6,264 nucleotides of DNA from Acidobacteriota bacterium (GTDB lineage Bacteria; Acidobacteriota; Terriglobia; Acidiferrales; UBA7541): contig QHYF01000165.1 of assembly GCA_003224075.1 (NCBI GenBank), forward strand, positions 1 to 6,264, read 5' to 3'. Both the position numbers and the translations under genes were made by a program. Positions within the stretch are counted from its first letter, which is position 1. Every line of letters begins with the position of its first letter. Under the pieces are notes generated by a model. It did not search any database and was not told the DNA's origin. It saw only the letters and a program-made list of their open reading frames with translations. Below are positions 1 to 5,428 of this stretch, piece by piece.

Positions 1-697
1 CAGCTACGTCGTGGCGATTCCCTCGGCGGTCAAAGTCTTCAACTGGACCTCGACGCTTTATAAAGGTTCGATTTCCTGGGACACGCCCATGCTCTACGCC
101 CTCGGTTTCATCGGGCTTTTTCTGATTGGCGGCCTCACCGGACTCTTCCTCGCCTGCCTCGGCTTGGACATTCACATTCACGACACCTATTTCGTCGTCG
201 CGCACTTCCACTACATCATGGTCGGTGGCGCGGTCATGGGTTACGTCGGCGGCCTGCATTTTTGGTGGCCCAAGATTACCGGCAAGCTTTATCCGGAAGC
301 GCTTTCCCGGTTCGCGGCTGTTGTTCTCTTTATCGGCTTCAATCTGACGTTCTTCCCGCAGTTCATACTTGGCTACCTGGGGATGCCCCGGCGTTATCAC
401 ACCTATCCGCCGGAGTTCCAGGTGCTCAACGTATTGTCCACTGCGGGGGCGTCCGTTCTGGCGCTCGGCTATTTGCTGCCGATGGCCTACTTGATCTGGT
501 CCATGCGCTACGGCAAGGTCGCTGGCCCGAACCCCTGGCCCGCCACCGGTCTGGAGTGGAAGACGGATTCACCGCCACCGACAGAAAATTTCCATGTCAC
601 GCCGGAAGTAACCTGGGAGCCATACGACTACAAGAACCGGCCGGATCTTGGCTTGGCTGCGGGTTCGCCGCTTGCCCCCGTTCCTGGAGACGACTAG
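1..697 (+). CDS. ctaD: Cytochrome c oxidase subunit I, C-terminal part (5' end outside window)
   Basis: This is the catalytic subunit of a haem-copper terminal oxidase. It reduces O2 to water at the haem a3-CuB centre in the cytoplasmic membrane and pumps protons. The reading frame is open from base 2 (S-Y-V-V-A-I-P) to the TAG at 695-697, giving about 231 residues, or less than half of a usual subunit I. The key motif is HDTYFVVAHFHYIM. By family knowledge, the His codon at 203-205 is the haem a3 ligand and the His at 209-211 is a haem a ligand. IPSAVKVFNW at the start and GLHFWWPKITG after the ligands are also family-typical. At least three membrane helices follow, then a hydrophilic tail with SPPPTENFHVTPEV and EPYDY, as in separate (non-fused) bacterial subunits. 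The CuB ligands and proton-channel residues lie upstream of the window, so the A or B subtype cannot be read here. It is the promoter-proximal gene of the oxidase set in this window. Identification is very secure. Confidence 0.97.
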   Translation, partial: SYVVAIPSAVKVFNWTSTLYKGSISWDTPMLYALGFIGLFLIGGLTGLFLACLGLDIHIHDTYFVVAHFHYIMVGGAVMGYVGGLHFWWPKITGKLYPEALSRFAAVVLFIGFNLTFFPQFILGYLGMPRRYHTYPPEFQVLNVLSTAGASVLALGYLLPMAYLIWSMRYGKVAGPNPWPATGLEWKTDSPPPTENFHVTPEVTWEPYDYKNRPDLGLAAGSPLAPVPGDD

Positions 698-767
698 TTC
701 GCGGAACCGATTTGTAGGGTGCAGTACTGCCGTTACCGCTGTAGGGGGTGTTGGACGCGTAGCGATT

Positions 768-784
768 GCGGCGTGTAGAGCCGC
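768..784 (+). other. Short hairpin abutting the ribosome binding site of the small membrane gene
   Basis: GCGGC at 768-772 can pair with GCCGC at 780-784 across a 7-nt loop. The stem ends 2 nt before the AGGAG at 787-791. It could affect translation of the 799 gene or help separate it from ctaD, but a 5-bp GC stem is common by chance in this composition. No T run follows, so it is not a classical terminator. Confidence 0.25.
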
Positions 785-786
785 GC

Positions 787-791
787 AGGAG
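787..791 (+). promoter_or_regulatory. Ribosome binding site deciding the start at 799
   Basis: AGGAG lies 7 nt before ATG 799. It favours this start over the in-frame TTG at 766, which would add 11 mostly Arg, Val and Pro residues ahead of the first membrane helix and has no Shine-Dalgarno sequence. Confidence 0.75.
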
Positions 792-798
792 ATGTCTG

Positions 799-1212
799 AT
801 GAAACTCTGGTATTTGGCTTACGCGGGTATTTTCGCTGTAATTCCCATGTGGTTGGTTTGGAGGGCGTGGCGTCGATACCGCAGACTGAATTCCAGCGGA
901 AGCGGAGACCTCCCCCTAGCGCCGTGGGCATTGGCTCTTGTTTCGGTCGCTTTAGGGGTATTGCTGGTATTGGTTGGACTCGCTACGTTTCAGGAAAATC
1001 TACTAAGCGCAGGCGCAATAAAGACACTAACCGAAGTCATGCCTGCGCCTTGGCAAATAGGTGTTATCAATCTATTGCTATGTCTTAGCGCCGTAGTAGT
1101 TGCTTCGCGCTTGAGAGGAACCCAAGAGATCGTCTCCATAAGGAGAAGTATCTACGGAGCGAGTATCTACTTAACGTTTGCATGGCTATTCGTAATCAGT
1201 GCCGCTCATTGA
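799..1212 (+). CDS. Unrecognised four-helix membrane protein within the oxidase operon
   Basis: This encodes a 137-residue protein that I do not recognise. Four hydrophobic stretches are visible at about residues 3-22, 42-62, 86-103 and 117-134. A strongly basic segment after the first helix (WRAWRRYRRL, 21-30) and another near residues 104-116 fit cytoplasmic loops under the positive-inside rule. There are no Cys or His ligand clusters, so a metal-carrying assembly factor is not indicated; the only His is at the C-terminal end. The start is ATG 799, set by the AGGAG before it. The gene sits between ctaD (102 bp gap) and ctaE (131 bp gap), both wider than the 21 bp between ctaE and the subunit IV gene. 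Its codon use differs from its neighbours: seven CTA, three ATA, three AGA and two AGG codons, against none, none, none and one in the longer ctaE. That suggests it was acquired separately. A role in oxidase assembly is possible from position only. Confidence 0.7.
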   Translation: MKLWYLAYAGIFAVIPMWLVWRAWRRYRRLNSSGSGDLPLAPWALALVSVALGVLLVLVGLATFQENLLSAGAIKTLTEVMPAPWQIGVINLLLCLSAVVVASRLRGTQEIVSIRRSIYGASIYLTFAWLFVISAAH

Positions 1213-1331
1213 GAAGCGTGCAGGTGGATTGGATGATGGCGTCGGCTCAGTCTTGGTAGCCGTTCGACGACCAAAACGGTGGGATGATTTCGCGTTAAGT
1301 GGCGCAGTGTTAGCCACGAGCTGAAAGAAAA

Positions 1332-1337
1332 AAGGAG
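1332..1337 (+). promoter_or_regulatory. Ribosome binding site deciding the GTG start of ctaE
   Basis: AAGGAG lies 6 nt before GTG 1344, inside an A-rich stretch (1324-1333). It supports the GTG start, which also gives the N-terminal length expected for a five-helix subunit III. Confidence 0.8.
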
Positions 1338-1343
1338 AACCGA

Positions 1344-2075
1344 GTGCACCGCACCGGAGAACTGTACGGACACTTTCAAACGCTCGAGCAGCAAAAGGAA
1401 TCTGCTGCCCTCGGAATGTGGGTCTTTTTGGTCACCGAAGTGTTGTTCTTCGGTGGCCTGTTCATGACCTACACCATCAACCGCCAGGCGTTCAGCACGG
1501 CCTTCGGCGTCGGCAGCAACACGCTCGATATCGAGCTCGGCGGCTTCAACACGGCCTTCCTGATCATGAGCAGCTTGACCATGGCCATGGCCGTCTGGTC
1601 GGCTCAAGTCGGAAAGAAGCAGCTCGTCAGTATCTTCCTGATCGCCACGCTTGCTCTCGGCACCGTGTTCCTTGGCATCAAAGTGATCGAATACAAGCAG
1701 AAGTTCGACCACCATCTCATTCCCGGCCACGACTTCGACGTGATGTACCGAACTGCGCACCCCACCGCCGCGGATAAACCCAGCGATATGGCCGTCGAAA
1801 AGGAGGAGTTGGAGAAGGCTTTTGCCAAAGATCCCGACCTGAACGCACACGCTCAGCTTTATTTTTCCCTGTATTTTGGCATGACCGGCCTGCACGCCCT
1901 GCACATGATTGTCGGCGCAGGGCTTCTGATCTGGCTCATCAAGGGCTCTTTCAAAGGCCGCTTCACGCCGCAGTACAACACGCCCGTAGAGATCGTGGGC
2001 CTCTACTGGCACTTCGTGGATATTGTGTGGATCTATTTGTTTCCGCTTTTATATCTGATTGACAGGCATCGCTAG
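1344..2075 (+). CDS. ctaE: Cytochrome c oxidase subunit III
   Basis: This 243-residue integral membrane subunit packs against subunit I and is generally credited with stabilising the oxidase and supporting proton uptake. Five hydrophobic helices are visible at about residues 21-45, 67-88, 93-117, 171-199 and 216-239. This is the short bacterial form that lacks the first two helices of the mitochondrial-type protein. Family marks are VTEVLFFGG with Glu32 (the conserved membrane Glu), GGFNTAFLIMSSLTM, TGLHALHMIVG with His184 and His187, and GLYWHFVDIVWIYLFPLLY near the C-terminus. The start is GTG with AAGGAG 6 nt upstream. The loop between helices 3 and 4 (about residues 118-170) is unusually long and highly charged, with a predicted helical patch (VEKEELEKAFAKD, 151-163). 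The subunit IV gene follows after 21 bp, so the two are almost certainly co-transcribed. Identification is very secure. Confidence 0.97.
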   Translation: MHRTGELYGHFQTLEQQKESAALGMWVFLVTEVLFFGGLFMTYTINRQAFSTAFGVGSNTLDIELGGFNTAFLIMSSLTMAMAVWSAQVGKKQLVSIFLIATLALGTVFLGIKVIEYKQKFDHHLIPGHDFDVMYRTAHPTAADKPSDMAVEKEELEKAFAKDPDLNAHAQLYFSLYFGMTGLHALHMIVGAGLLIWLIKGSFKGRFTPQYNTPVEIVGLYWHFVDIVWIYLFPLLYLIDRHR

Positions 2076-2083
2076 GAGCATTT

Positions 2084-2090
2084 GGGAGAG
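2084..2090 (+). promoter_or_regulatory. Ribosome binding site of the subunit IV gene
   Basis: GGGAGAG lies in the 21-bp gap after ctaE, with its GGAG core (2085-2088) 8 nt before GTG 2097. An in-frame TAA at 2091-2093 rules out any earlier start, so GTG is the first possible codon. Confidence 0.75.
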
Positions 2091-2096
2091 TAACGC

Positions 2097-2372
2097 GTGT
2101 CCGAACACATCGTTTCTCCAAAAATTTACGTCATGATCTTCTTGTCGCTGATGGCTGGCACGGGGCTCACCGTGTGGGCCGCATTTCGGAACTTTGGTCC
2201 GTTCAATATCGTCATCGCCCTCGCCATTGCCTCGTTTAAGGCCACGCTTGTCGTCCTCTACTTCATGCACGCGCGTTACAGCCCGAGGCGCACTCATCTT
2301 GTGATCGTAAGCTCCGTCTTCTGGCTGGCGATCATGCTTGTTCTGACGCTCAGCGATTACAATACACGGTAG
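2097..2372 (+). CDS. Cytochrome c oxidase subunit IV (prokaryotic, CtaF/CoxD/CyoD-like)
   Basis: This 91-residue small membrane subunit belongs to the bacterial haem-copper oxidase subunit IV family, whose members sit at the edge of the complex and help its assembly or stability. Three hydrophobic helices lie at about residues 9-29, 34-56 and 66-86. The family hallmark is clear in the second helix: ASFKATLVVLYFMHARYSP, with the conserved Lys48 and the FMH motif. Length and helix number match the family. The GTG start is forced by the in-frame TAA two codons upstream. It is the last gene of the oxidase operon in this window; the next gene begins 639 bp later. The family is certain, but the symbol is left blank because ctaF, coxD and others are all in use. 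Confidence 0.93.
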   Translation: MSEHIVSPKIYVMIFLSLMAGTGLTVWAAFRNFGPFNIVIALAIASFKATLVVLYFMHARYSPRRTHLVIVSSVFWLAIMLVLTLSDYNTR

Positions 2373-2441
2373 CCGCGCGGGGTCGCCTTCCATCCCCCCG
2401 CCCTCTTACCGCGCCTGGCTTTTCGGGAGCTTCTTCTACCC

Positions 2442-2469
2442 CTGACTTCCAGTCTCTGACATCCAGAGG
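2442..2469 (+). repeat. Two-copy tandem repeat with 14-bp period
   Basis: CTGACTTCCAG at 2442-2452 recurs as CTGACATCCAG at 2456-2466, with 10 of 11 bases identical at a spacing of exactly 14 bp. It lies 70 bp after the subunit IV stop. It could be a decayed simple repeat or a pair of binding sites; nothing in the sequence decides which. Confidence 0.5.
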
Positions 2470-2474
2470 ACACA

Positions 2475-2530
2475 CACTTTCGCCGAGTTCGGATATGTTC
2501 GGGGTGGTTTGGGGTAAATCGGCGAAAGTG
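2475..2530. repeat. Perfect 12-bp inverted repeat with 32-nt loop
   Basis: CACTTTCGCCGA at 2475-2486 is the exact reverse complement of TCGGCGAAAGTG at 2519-2530. The loop is G-rich and holds two GTTCGG units (2487-2492 and 2497-2502) and two GGGG runs. No T run follows on either strand, so a simple terminator is unlikely. It could be a small dispersed palindromic element, a structured RNA stem, or a recombination or protein-binding site. Confidence 0.7.
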
Positions 2531-2671
2531 AAGGGGGGAGTCGCGAACCGGCCCAGCCCTCAATCCCCTAAAGGGATCCTCGGCTCGCCTCCCCCACTGG
2601 TCCAGAGGATGCAAGCCCCCGGCCAATCCCAAAGCCTTTGTTTTCAGTGGGCTGCCAAATGAATTCCGGGT

Positions 2672-2753
2672 AAAAAGGCTCTACCTCCCCCGCAAAATTA
2701 CCTGCCCCCAAGCCCCATAAACTTAAGGTATAGGGTAATAACCTAGCCTTTTT
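2672..2753. repeat. Nested inverted repeats (9-bp outer, 6-bp inner)
   Basis: AAAAAGGCT at 2672-2680 pairs perfectly with AGCCTTTTT at 2745-2753. Inside it ATTACC at 2697-2702 pairs with GGTAAT at 2734-2739. The two stems nest, giving a possible 82-nt folded element with C-rich internal strands and a CTTAAG palindrome near the tip (2722-2727). It could be a leader structure of the downstream cluster or a small RNA, or it could be chance. Confidence 0.4.
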
Positions 2754-2957
2754 GGGCAATAAAAGCTCTCTTCTTACTTAATCTTTATCCTTCGGCATTT
2801 GCTCTCATTGGAGGCCGATCGCGTCGCTTGACCCCTTCCCTCGCACATTCTTGTCCAATTCCGGTGCTACTTTTTCGCCGCTCTTTCCGTGAGCCGAAAC
2901 GCGAATGCAACTGCATCCACACAAAACAAGCCACTTAGAGTTCTCCATCAGAACCTT

Positions 2958-2974
2958 GTAGGCCGACGGCCTGC
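2958..2974 (+). other. Short hairpin in the leader of the amidohydrolase gene
   Basis: GTAGGCC at 2958-2964 pairs with GGCCTGC at 2968-2974 (one G-T wobble) around a 3-nt GAC loop. A T5 run lies at 2984-2988, 9 nt after the stem, which is too far for a standard intrinsic terminator. The ribosome binding site starts at 3001. It could be a minor leader structure. Confidence 0.3.
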
Positions 2975-3000
2975 GGAGTAGACTTTTTGCCTGCTGCTCG

Positions 3001-3005
3001 GGAGG
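3001..3005 (+). promoter_or_regulatory. Ribosome binding site of the amidohydrolase gene
   Basis: GGAGG lies 6 nt before ATG 3012. It favours this start over the in-frame ATG at 3021, which would be 15 nt away. Confidence 0.8.
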
Positions 3006-3011
3006 TGTGAC

Positions 3012-3914
3012 ATGGCCCGTATGGTCCGTTGCGGCCTGATTCAGGCTCGATGTGAATGGTCCCCGGAAAAATTCTCCCTCGGCGAAATCAAAAAGAAGAT
3101 GATCGCCAAGCACGAGCGCCTGATCGCCGAGGCGGCCAGGAAAAAAGTACAGATTCTTGGGCTGCAGGAGCTTTTTTACGGTCCGTACTTCTGCGCGGAA
3201 CAGCAGACCCGCTGGTATGAACTGACCGAGCGCGTCCCGGCCGGCCCCACGGTTTCATTGATGCAAAAACTCGCGAAGAAATACCAAATCGTGCTGGTCG
3301 TGCCCGTCTATGAGGTCGAAATGACCGGCGTTTACTTTAACACTGCTGCGGTGATTGACGCCGATGGCCGTTATCTCGGCAAATACCGCAAGCATCATAT
3401 TCCCCATTGTCATCCGGGCTTTTGGGAAAAGTTTTACTTCACGCCGGGAAACGCCGGCTATCCTGTTTTTCAGACCCGCCACGCCCGCATCGGCGTGTAT
3501 ATCTGTTACGACCGCCATTTCCCGGAAGGGGCCAGAATCCTCGGGCTCAACGGCGCGGAAATCGTCTACAACCCTTCGGCAACCGTCGCCGGCCTTTCCG
3601 AATACCTGTGGGAGCTCGAACAGCCCGCCCACGCCGTTGCCAACGCCTATTTCGTCGCCGCCATCAACCGCGTTGGCACCGAGCATCCCTGGAAGATCGG
3701 CGAATTCTACGGAAAGAGCTATTTTTGTGATCCCCGCGGAAAAATCGTGGCCCAGGCCAGCCGCGACAAGGATGAATTGCTCGTCGCCGACCTCAACCTC
3801 GATGAAATCCAGAAAGTCCGCGACACCTGGCAGTTTTACCGCGACCGCCGGCCGGAATCCTACGGCGAAATCACGCGCACCCGCGCCGCGGAGACCTCTG
3901 AAGCGGCAAACTGA
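3012..3914 (+). CDS. Nitrilase-superfamily amidohydrolase, probable beta-ureidopropionase
   Basis: This 300-residue cytosolic carbon-nitrogen hydrolase covers one full nitrilase domain. The catalytic triad is readable: Glu53 in LQELFYGPYF, Lys127 in GKYRKHHIP, and the nucleophile Cys165 in GVYICYDRHFPEGAR. Glu139 sits where the family has its auxiliary Glu. Several stretches match, from memory, beta-ureidopropionase (N-carbamoyl-beta-alanine amidohydrolase): GYPVFQT, NGAEIVYNPSAT, LSEYLW, AINRVGTEH and the YGKSYF region. That enzyme hydrolyses N-carbamoyl-beta-alanine to beta-alanine, CO2 and NH3, the last step of reductive pyrimidine breakdown. The protein lacks the roughly 70-residue N-terminal extension of the animal enzyme. 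The LQELFYGPYFC segment also resembles N-carbamoylputrescine amidase, and an N-carbamoyl-D-amino-acid hydrolase role cannot be excluded. The neighbouring hydantoin-type transporter fits a carbamoyl amino acid substrate. It is probably the first gene of the cluster, given the 639 bp gap before it. The superfamily is certain; the substrate is inferred. Confidence 0.93.
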   Translation: MARMVRCGLIQARCEWSPEKFSLGEIKKKMIAKHERLIAEAARKKVQILGLQELFYGPYFCAEQQTRWYELTERVPAGPTVSLMQKLAKKYQIVLVVPVYEVEMTGVYFNTAAVIDADGRYLGKYRKHHIPHCHPGFWEKFYFTPGNAGYPVFQTRHARIGVYICYDRHFPEGARILGLNGAEIVYNPSATVAGLSEYLWELEQPAHAVANAYFVAAINRVGTEHPWKIGEFYGKSYFCDPRGKIVAQASRDKDELLVADLNLDEIQKVRDTWQFYRDRRPESYGEITRTRAAETSEAAN

Positions 3915-3979
3915 TTTGTGCCGCGCGCCTTCGACCGGCCTGTCTGGTATATGCTGGCGGACTTGGGTGAACCTTCTCG

Positions 3980-5413
3980 ATGAGCGAAACTCACAGCCCT
4001 GCCCTTCGCGCCGAAACCATTCGCGGCAGCGGGCTCTACAATAAGGATCTCGCTCCCGTCGCCAGTGAGCGCCGCCGCTGGCGCACCTACAACTACGCCG
4101 CCTTGTGGATTTCCATGAGCGTGAACATCCCCACCTACATGCTCGCCAGCGGCATGATTGCTGGCGGGATGAACTGGAAGCAGGCCCTCTTTACTGTCTT
4201 TCTCGGCAACGTGCTGGTTCTGATCCCCATGCTTCTGAACGCCCACGCAGGCGCCCGCTACGGCATCCCGTTTCCAGTTTTTGCCCGCGCTTCCTTTGGC
4301 GTTCTCGGCGCTAATGTCCCCGCGATCCTGCGCGCCCTGGTCGCCTGCGGCTGGTTCGGCATTCAAACCTGGATCGGCGGCGAAGCCATCAATGCCATGA
4401 TCGTGGCCCTGGCGCCGGGCTGGGCCCACTTTCACTACGGCCCGGCTGTTTGCTTTGCTTTTTTCTGGCTTCTGAACGTGCTGGTGATTGTGCGCGGTAT
4501 CGAAACCATTCGTTTCCTCCAGGGCATCTCCGCTCCTTTTCTTTTGCTCATCGGATTCGCTTTGTTGCTTTGGGCGCGGGAAAAAGCCGGCGGGTTCGGC
4601 CCCATGCTGGCGACGCCCTCGAAATTCCAAACCTTCGGAGAATTTTTCCGCTTCTTTGTTCCTTCGCTTACCGGTGTGGTCGGATTTTGGGCCACCGTCT
4701 CGCTGAACATTCCGGATTTCACGCGCTACGCCCGCAGCCAGCGCGATCAAATCGTCGGCCAGGCGCTTGGCCTCCCCGCCACCATGACGTTCTACTCCTT
4801 CATCGGCATCGCCGTCACTTCCGCCACTCTGATCATTTTTGGCGAAGCTCTTTGGAATCCCGTCTCGGTCCTCGCTCGGCTCGGCAATCCCTGGGCGGTC
4901 GTCCTCGCCATGATTGCGTTGCTGATGGCCACGCTCAACGTCAACGTCGCCGCCAATGTCGTCTCTCCGGCGAATGATTTCTCCAATCTTTCTCCGCGCC
5001 GCATCAGTTTCCGCGCCGGCGGCCTCATCACCTGTGCCGTGGGCATCCTCATGCAGCCTTGGAAATTGATGGCGGACTACGGCAGCTACATTTTCGGCTG
5101 GCTTGTCGGATATTCCGGTTTCCTGGGTCCCATCGCCGGCGTTCTCATCTGCGACTACTTCGTCGTGCGCAAGAAACTCCTCGTCGTCGAGGATCTCTAC
5201 GAGCGGGATGGTCGCTACGAATACTCGCGCGGTTTCCATTGGGCGGCCATCGTGGCGCTGGCGGCGGGGGCAGGAGTCGCCTTCATCGGCTTGGTGGTCC
5301 CGCCCCTGCGCGTCCTGTATAACTATGCGTGGTTTGTGGGCTTCCTGGTCAGTTTCGCGGCGTACTTCGTTTTGATGCATCGGGTTGAGCCTGTCGCTCA
5401 GCCGGCGGACTGA
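3980..5413 (+). CDS. NCS1-family nucleobase/hydantoin:cation symporter, Mhp1-like
   Basis: This 477-residue inner-membrane transporter is of NCS1 type (purine, cytosine, uracil, allantoin and hydantoin permeases), with about 12 hydrophobic helices. The N-terminal NKDLAPVASERRRWRTYNYAA is the family entry motif. PTYMLASGMIAGGMNW, YGIPFPVFARASFG, ACGWFGIQTWIGGEAI, SLNIPDFTRYAR and AANVVSPANDFSNLSPRRI follow in order. In Mhp1 of Microbacterium, Trp117, Gln121 and Trp220 contact the hydantoin ring. The W-x3-Q here (Trp125, Gln129) and Trp237 in GFWATVSLNIP sit in the matching motifs, so a flat cyclic ureide such as hydantoin, uracil, dihydrouracil or allantoin is likely. This is an assignment by motif, not alignment. 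The start is ATG 3980, 65 bp after the amidohydrolase. Its ribosome site is weak (GGGTGA at 3965-3970), which may lower its translation relative to its neighbours. The stop overlaps the strong ribosome site of the next gene. The family is secure and the substrate inferred. Confidence 0.95.
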   Translation: MSETHSPALRAETIRGSGLYNKDLAPVASERRRWRTYNYAALWISMSVNIPTYMLASGMIAGGMNWKQALFTVFLGNVLVLIPMLLNAHAGARYGIPFPVFARASFGVLGANVPAILRALVACGWFGIQTWIGGEAINAMIVALAPGWAHFHYGPAVCFAFFWLLNVLVIVRGIETIRFLQGISAPFLLLIGFALLLWAREKAGGFGPMLATPSKFQTFGEFFRFFVPSLTGVVGFWATVSLNIPDFTRYARSQRDQIVGQALGLPATMTFYSFIGIAVTSATLIIFGEALWNPVSVLARLGNPWAVVLAMIALLMATLNVNVAANVVSPANDFSNLSPRRISFRAGGLITCAVGILMQPWKLMADYGSYIFGWLVGYSGFLGPIAGVLICDYFVVRKKLLVVEDLYERDGRYEYSRGFHWAAIVALAAGAGVAFIGLVVPPLRVLYNYAWFVGFLVSFAAYFVLMHRVEPVAQPAD

Positions 5414-5418
5414 GGAGG
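5413..5418 (+). promoter_or_regulatory. Ribosome binding site overlapping the transporter stop codon
   Basis: AGGAGG shares its first base with the TGA (5411-5413) of the transporter and lies 10 nt before ATG 5429. This indicates co-transcription of the transporter and oxidoreductase genes, with possible translational coupling. Confidence 0.75.
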
Positions 5419-5428
5419 GTGCGTTTCC

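Larger units (their letters stand above)
2373..3011 (+). other. Long intergenic region between the oxidase operon and the amidohydrolase cluster
   Basis: This 639-bp stretch has no convincing coding region on either strand. It contains many homopolymer runs, such as C6 at 2394-2399 and G6 at 2533-2538, and several repeats listed separately. The part after about 2700 is more AT-rich and pyrimidine-rich and is the likelier place for the promoter and leader of the downstream cluster. A TTGACC at 2828-2833 resembles a -35 box, but no good -10 follows at the right distance. I found no tRNA, SRP RNA, tmRNA, RNase P or known riboswitch pattern by eye. Confidence 0.6.

Noticed and set aside
1299..1317. 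Hairpin GTGGC/GCCAC just upstream of the ctaE ribosome binding site
   Set aside because: The stem is only 5 bp with a 9-nt loop and no T run. It is too weak to call as a regulatory element.
1206..2012. 268-codon open frame on the minus strand opposite ctaE
   Set aside because: It is antisense to a certain subunit III gene and its product is low-complexity and charged with no recognisable family motif.
2377..2401. Possible terminator after the subunit IV gene: GCGGGG (2377-2382) with CCCCGC (2396-2401)
   Set aside because: The loop is 13 nt and no T run follows, and the pairing lies in a C-rich stretch where such matches are expected by chance.
2501..2538. Possible G-quadruplex from GGGG, GG, GGGG and G6 runs
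   Set aside because: The runs are uneven and the last is separated by about 18 nt from the others. Only a weak two-layer form could be drawn.
2828..2856. Promoter candidate with TTGACC as -35
   Set aside because: The sequence 17 nt downstream (TTGTCC) is a poor -10 box, so the pair was not called.
2805..3113. 102-codon minus-strand open frame across the leader and start of the amidohydrolase gene
   Set aside because: It overlaps the 5' end of a secure gene, has no recognised motif, and most of its intergenic part shows no coding signal that I can see.
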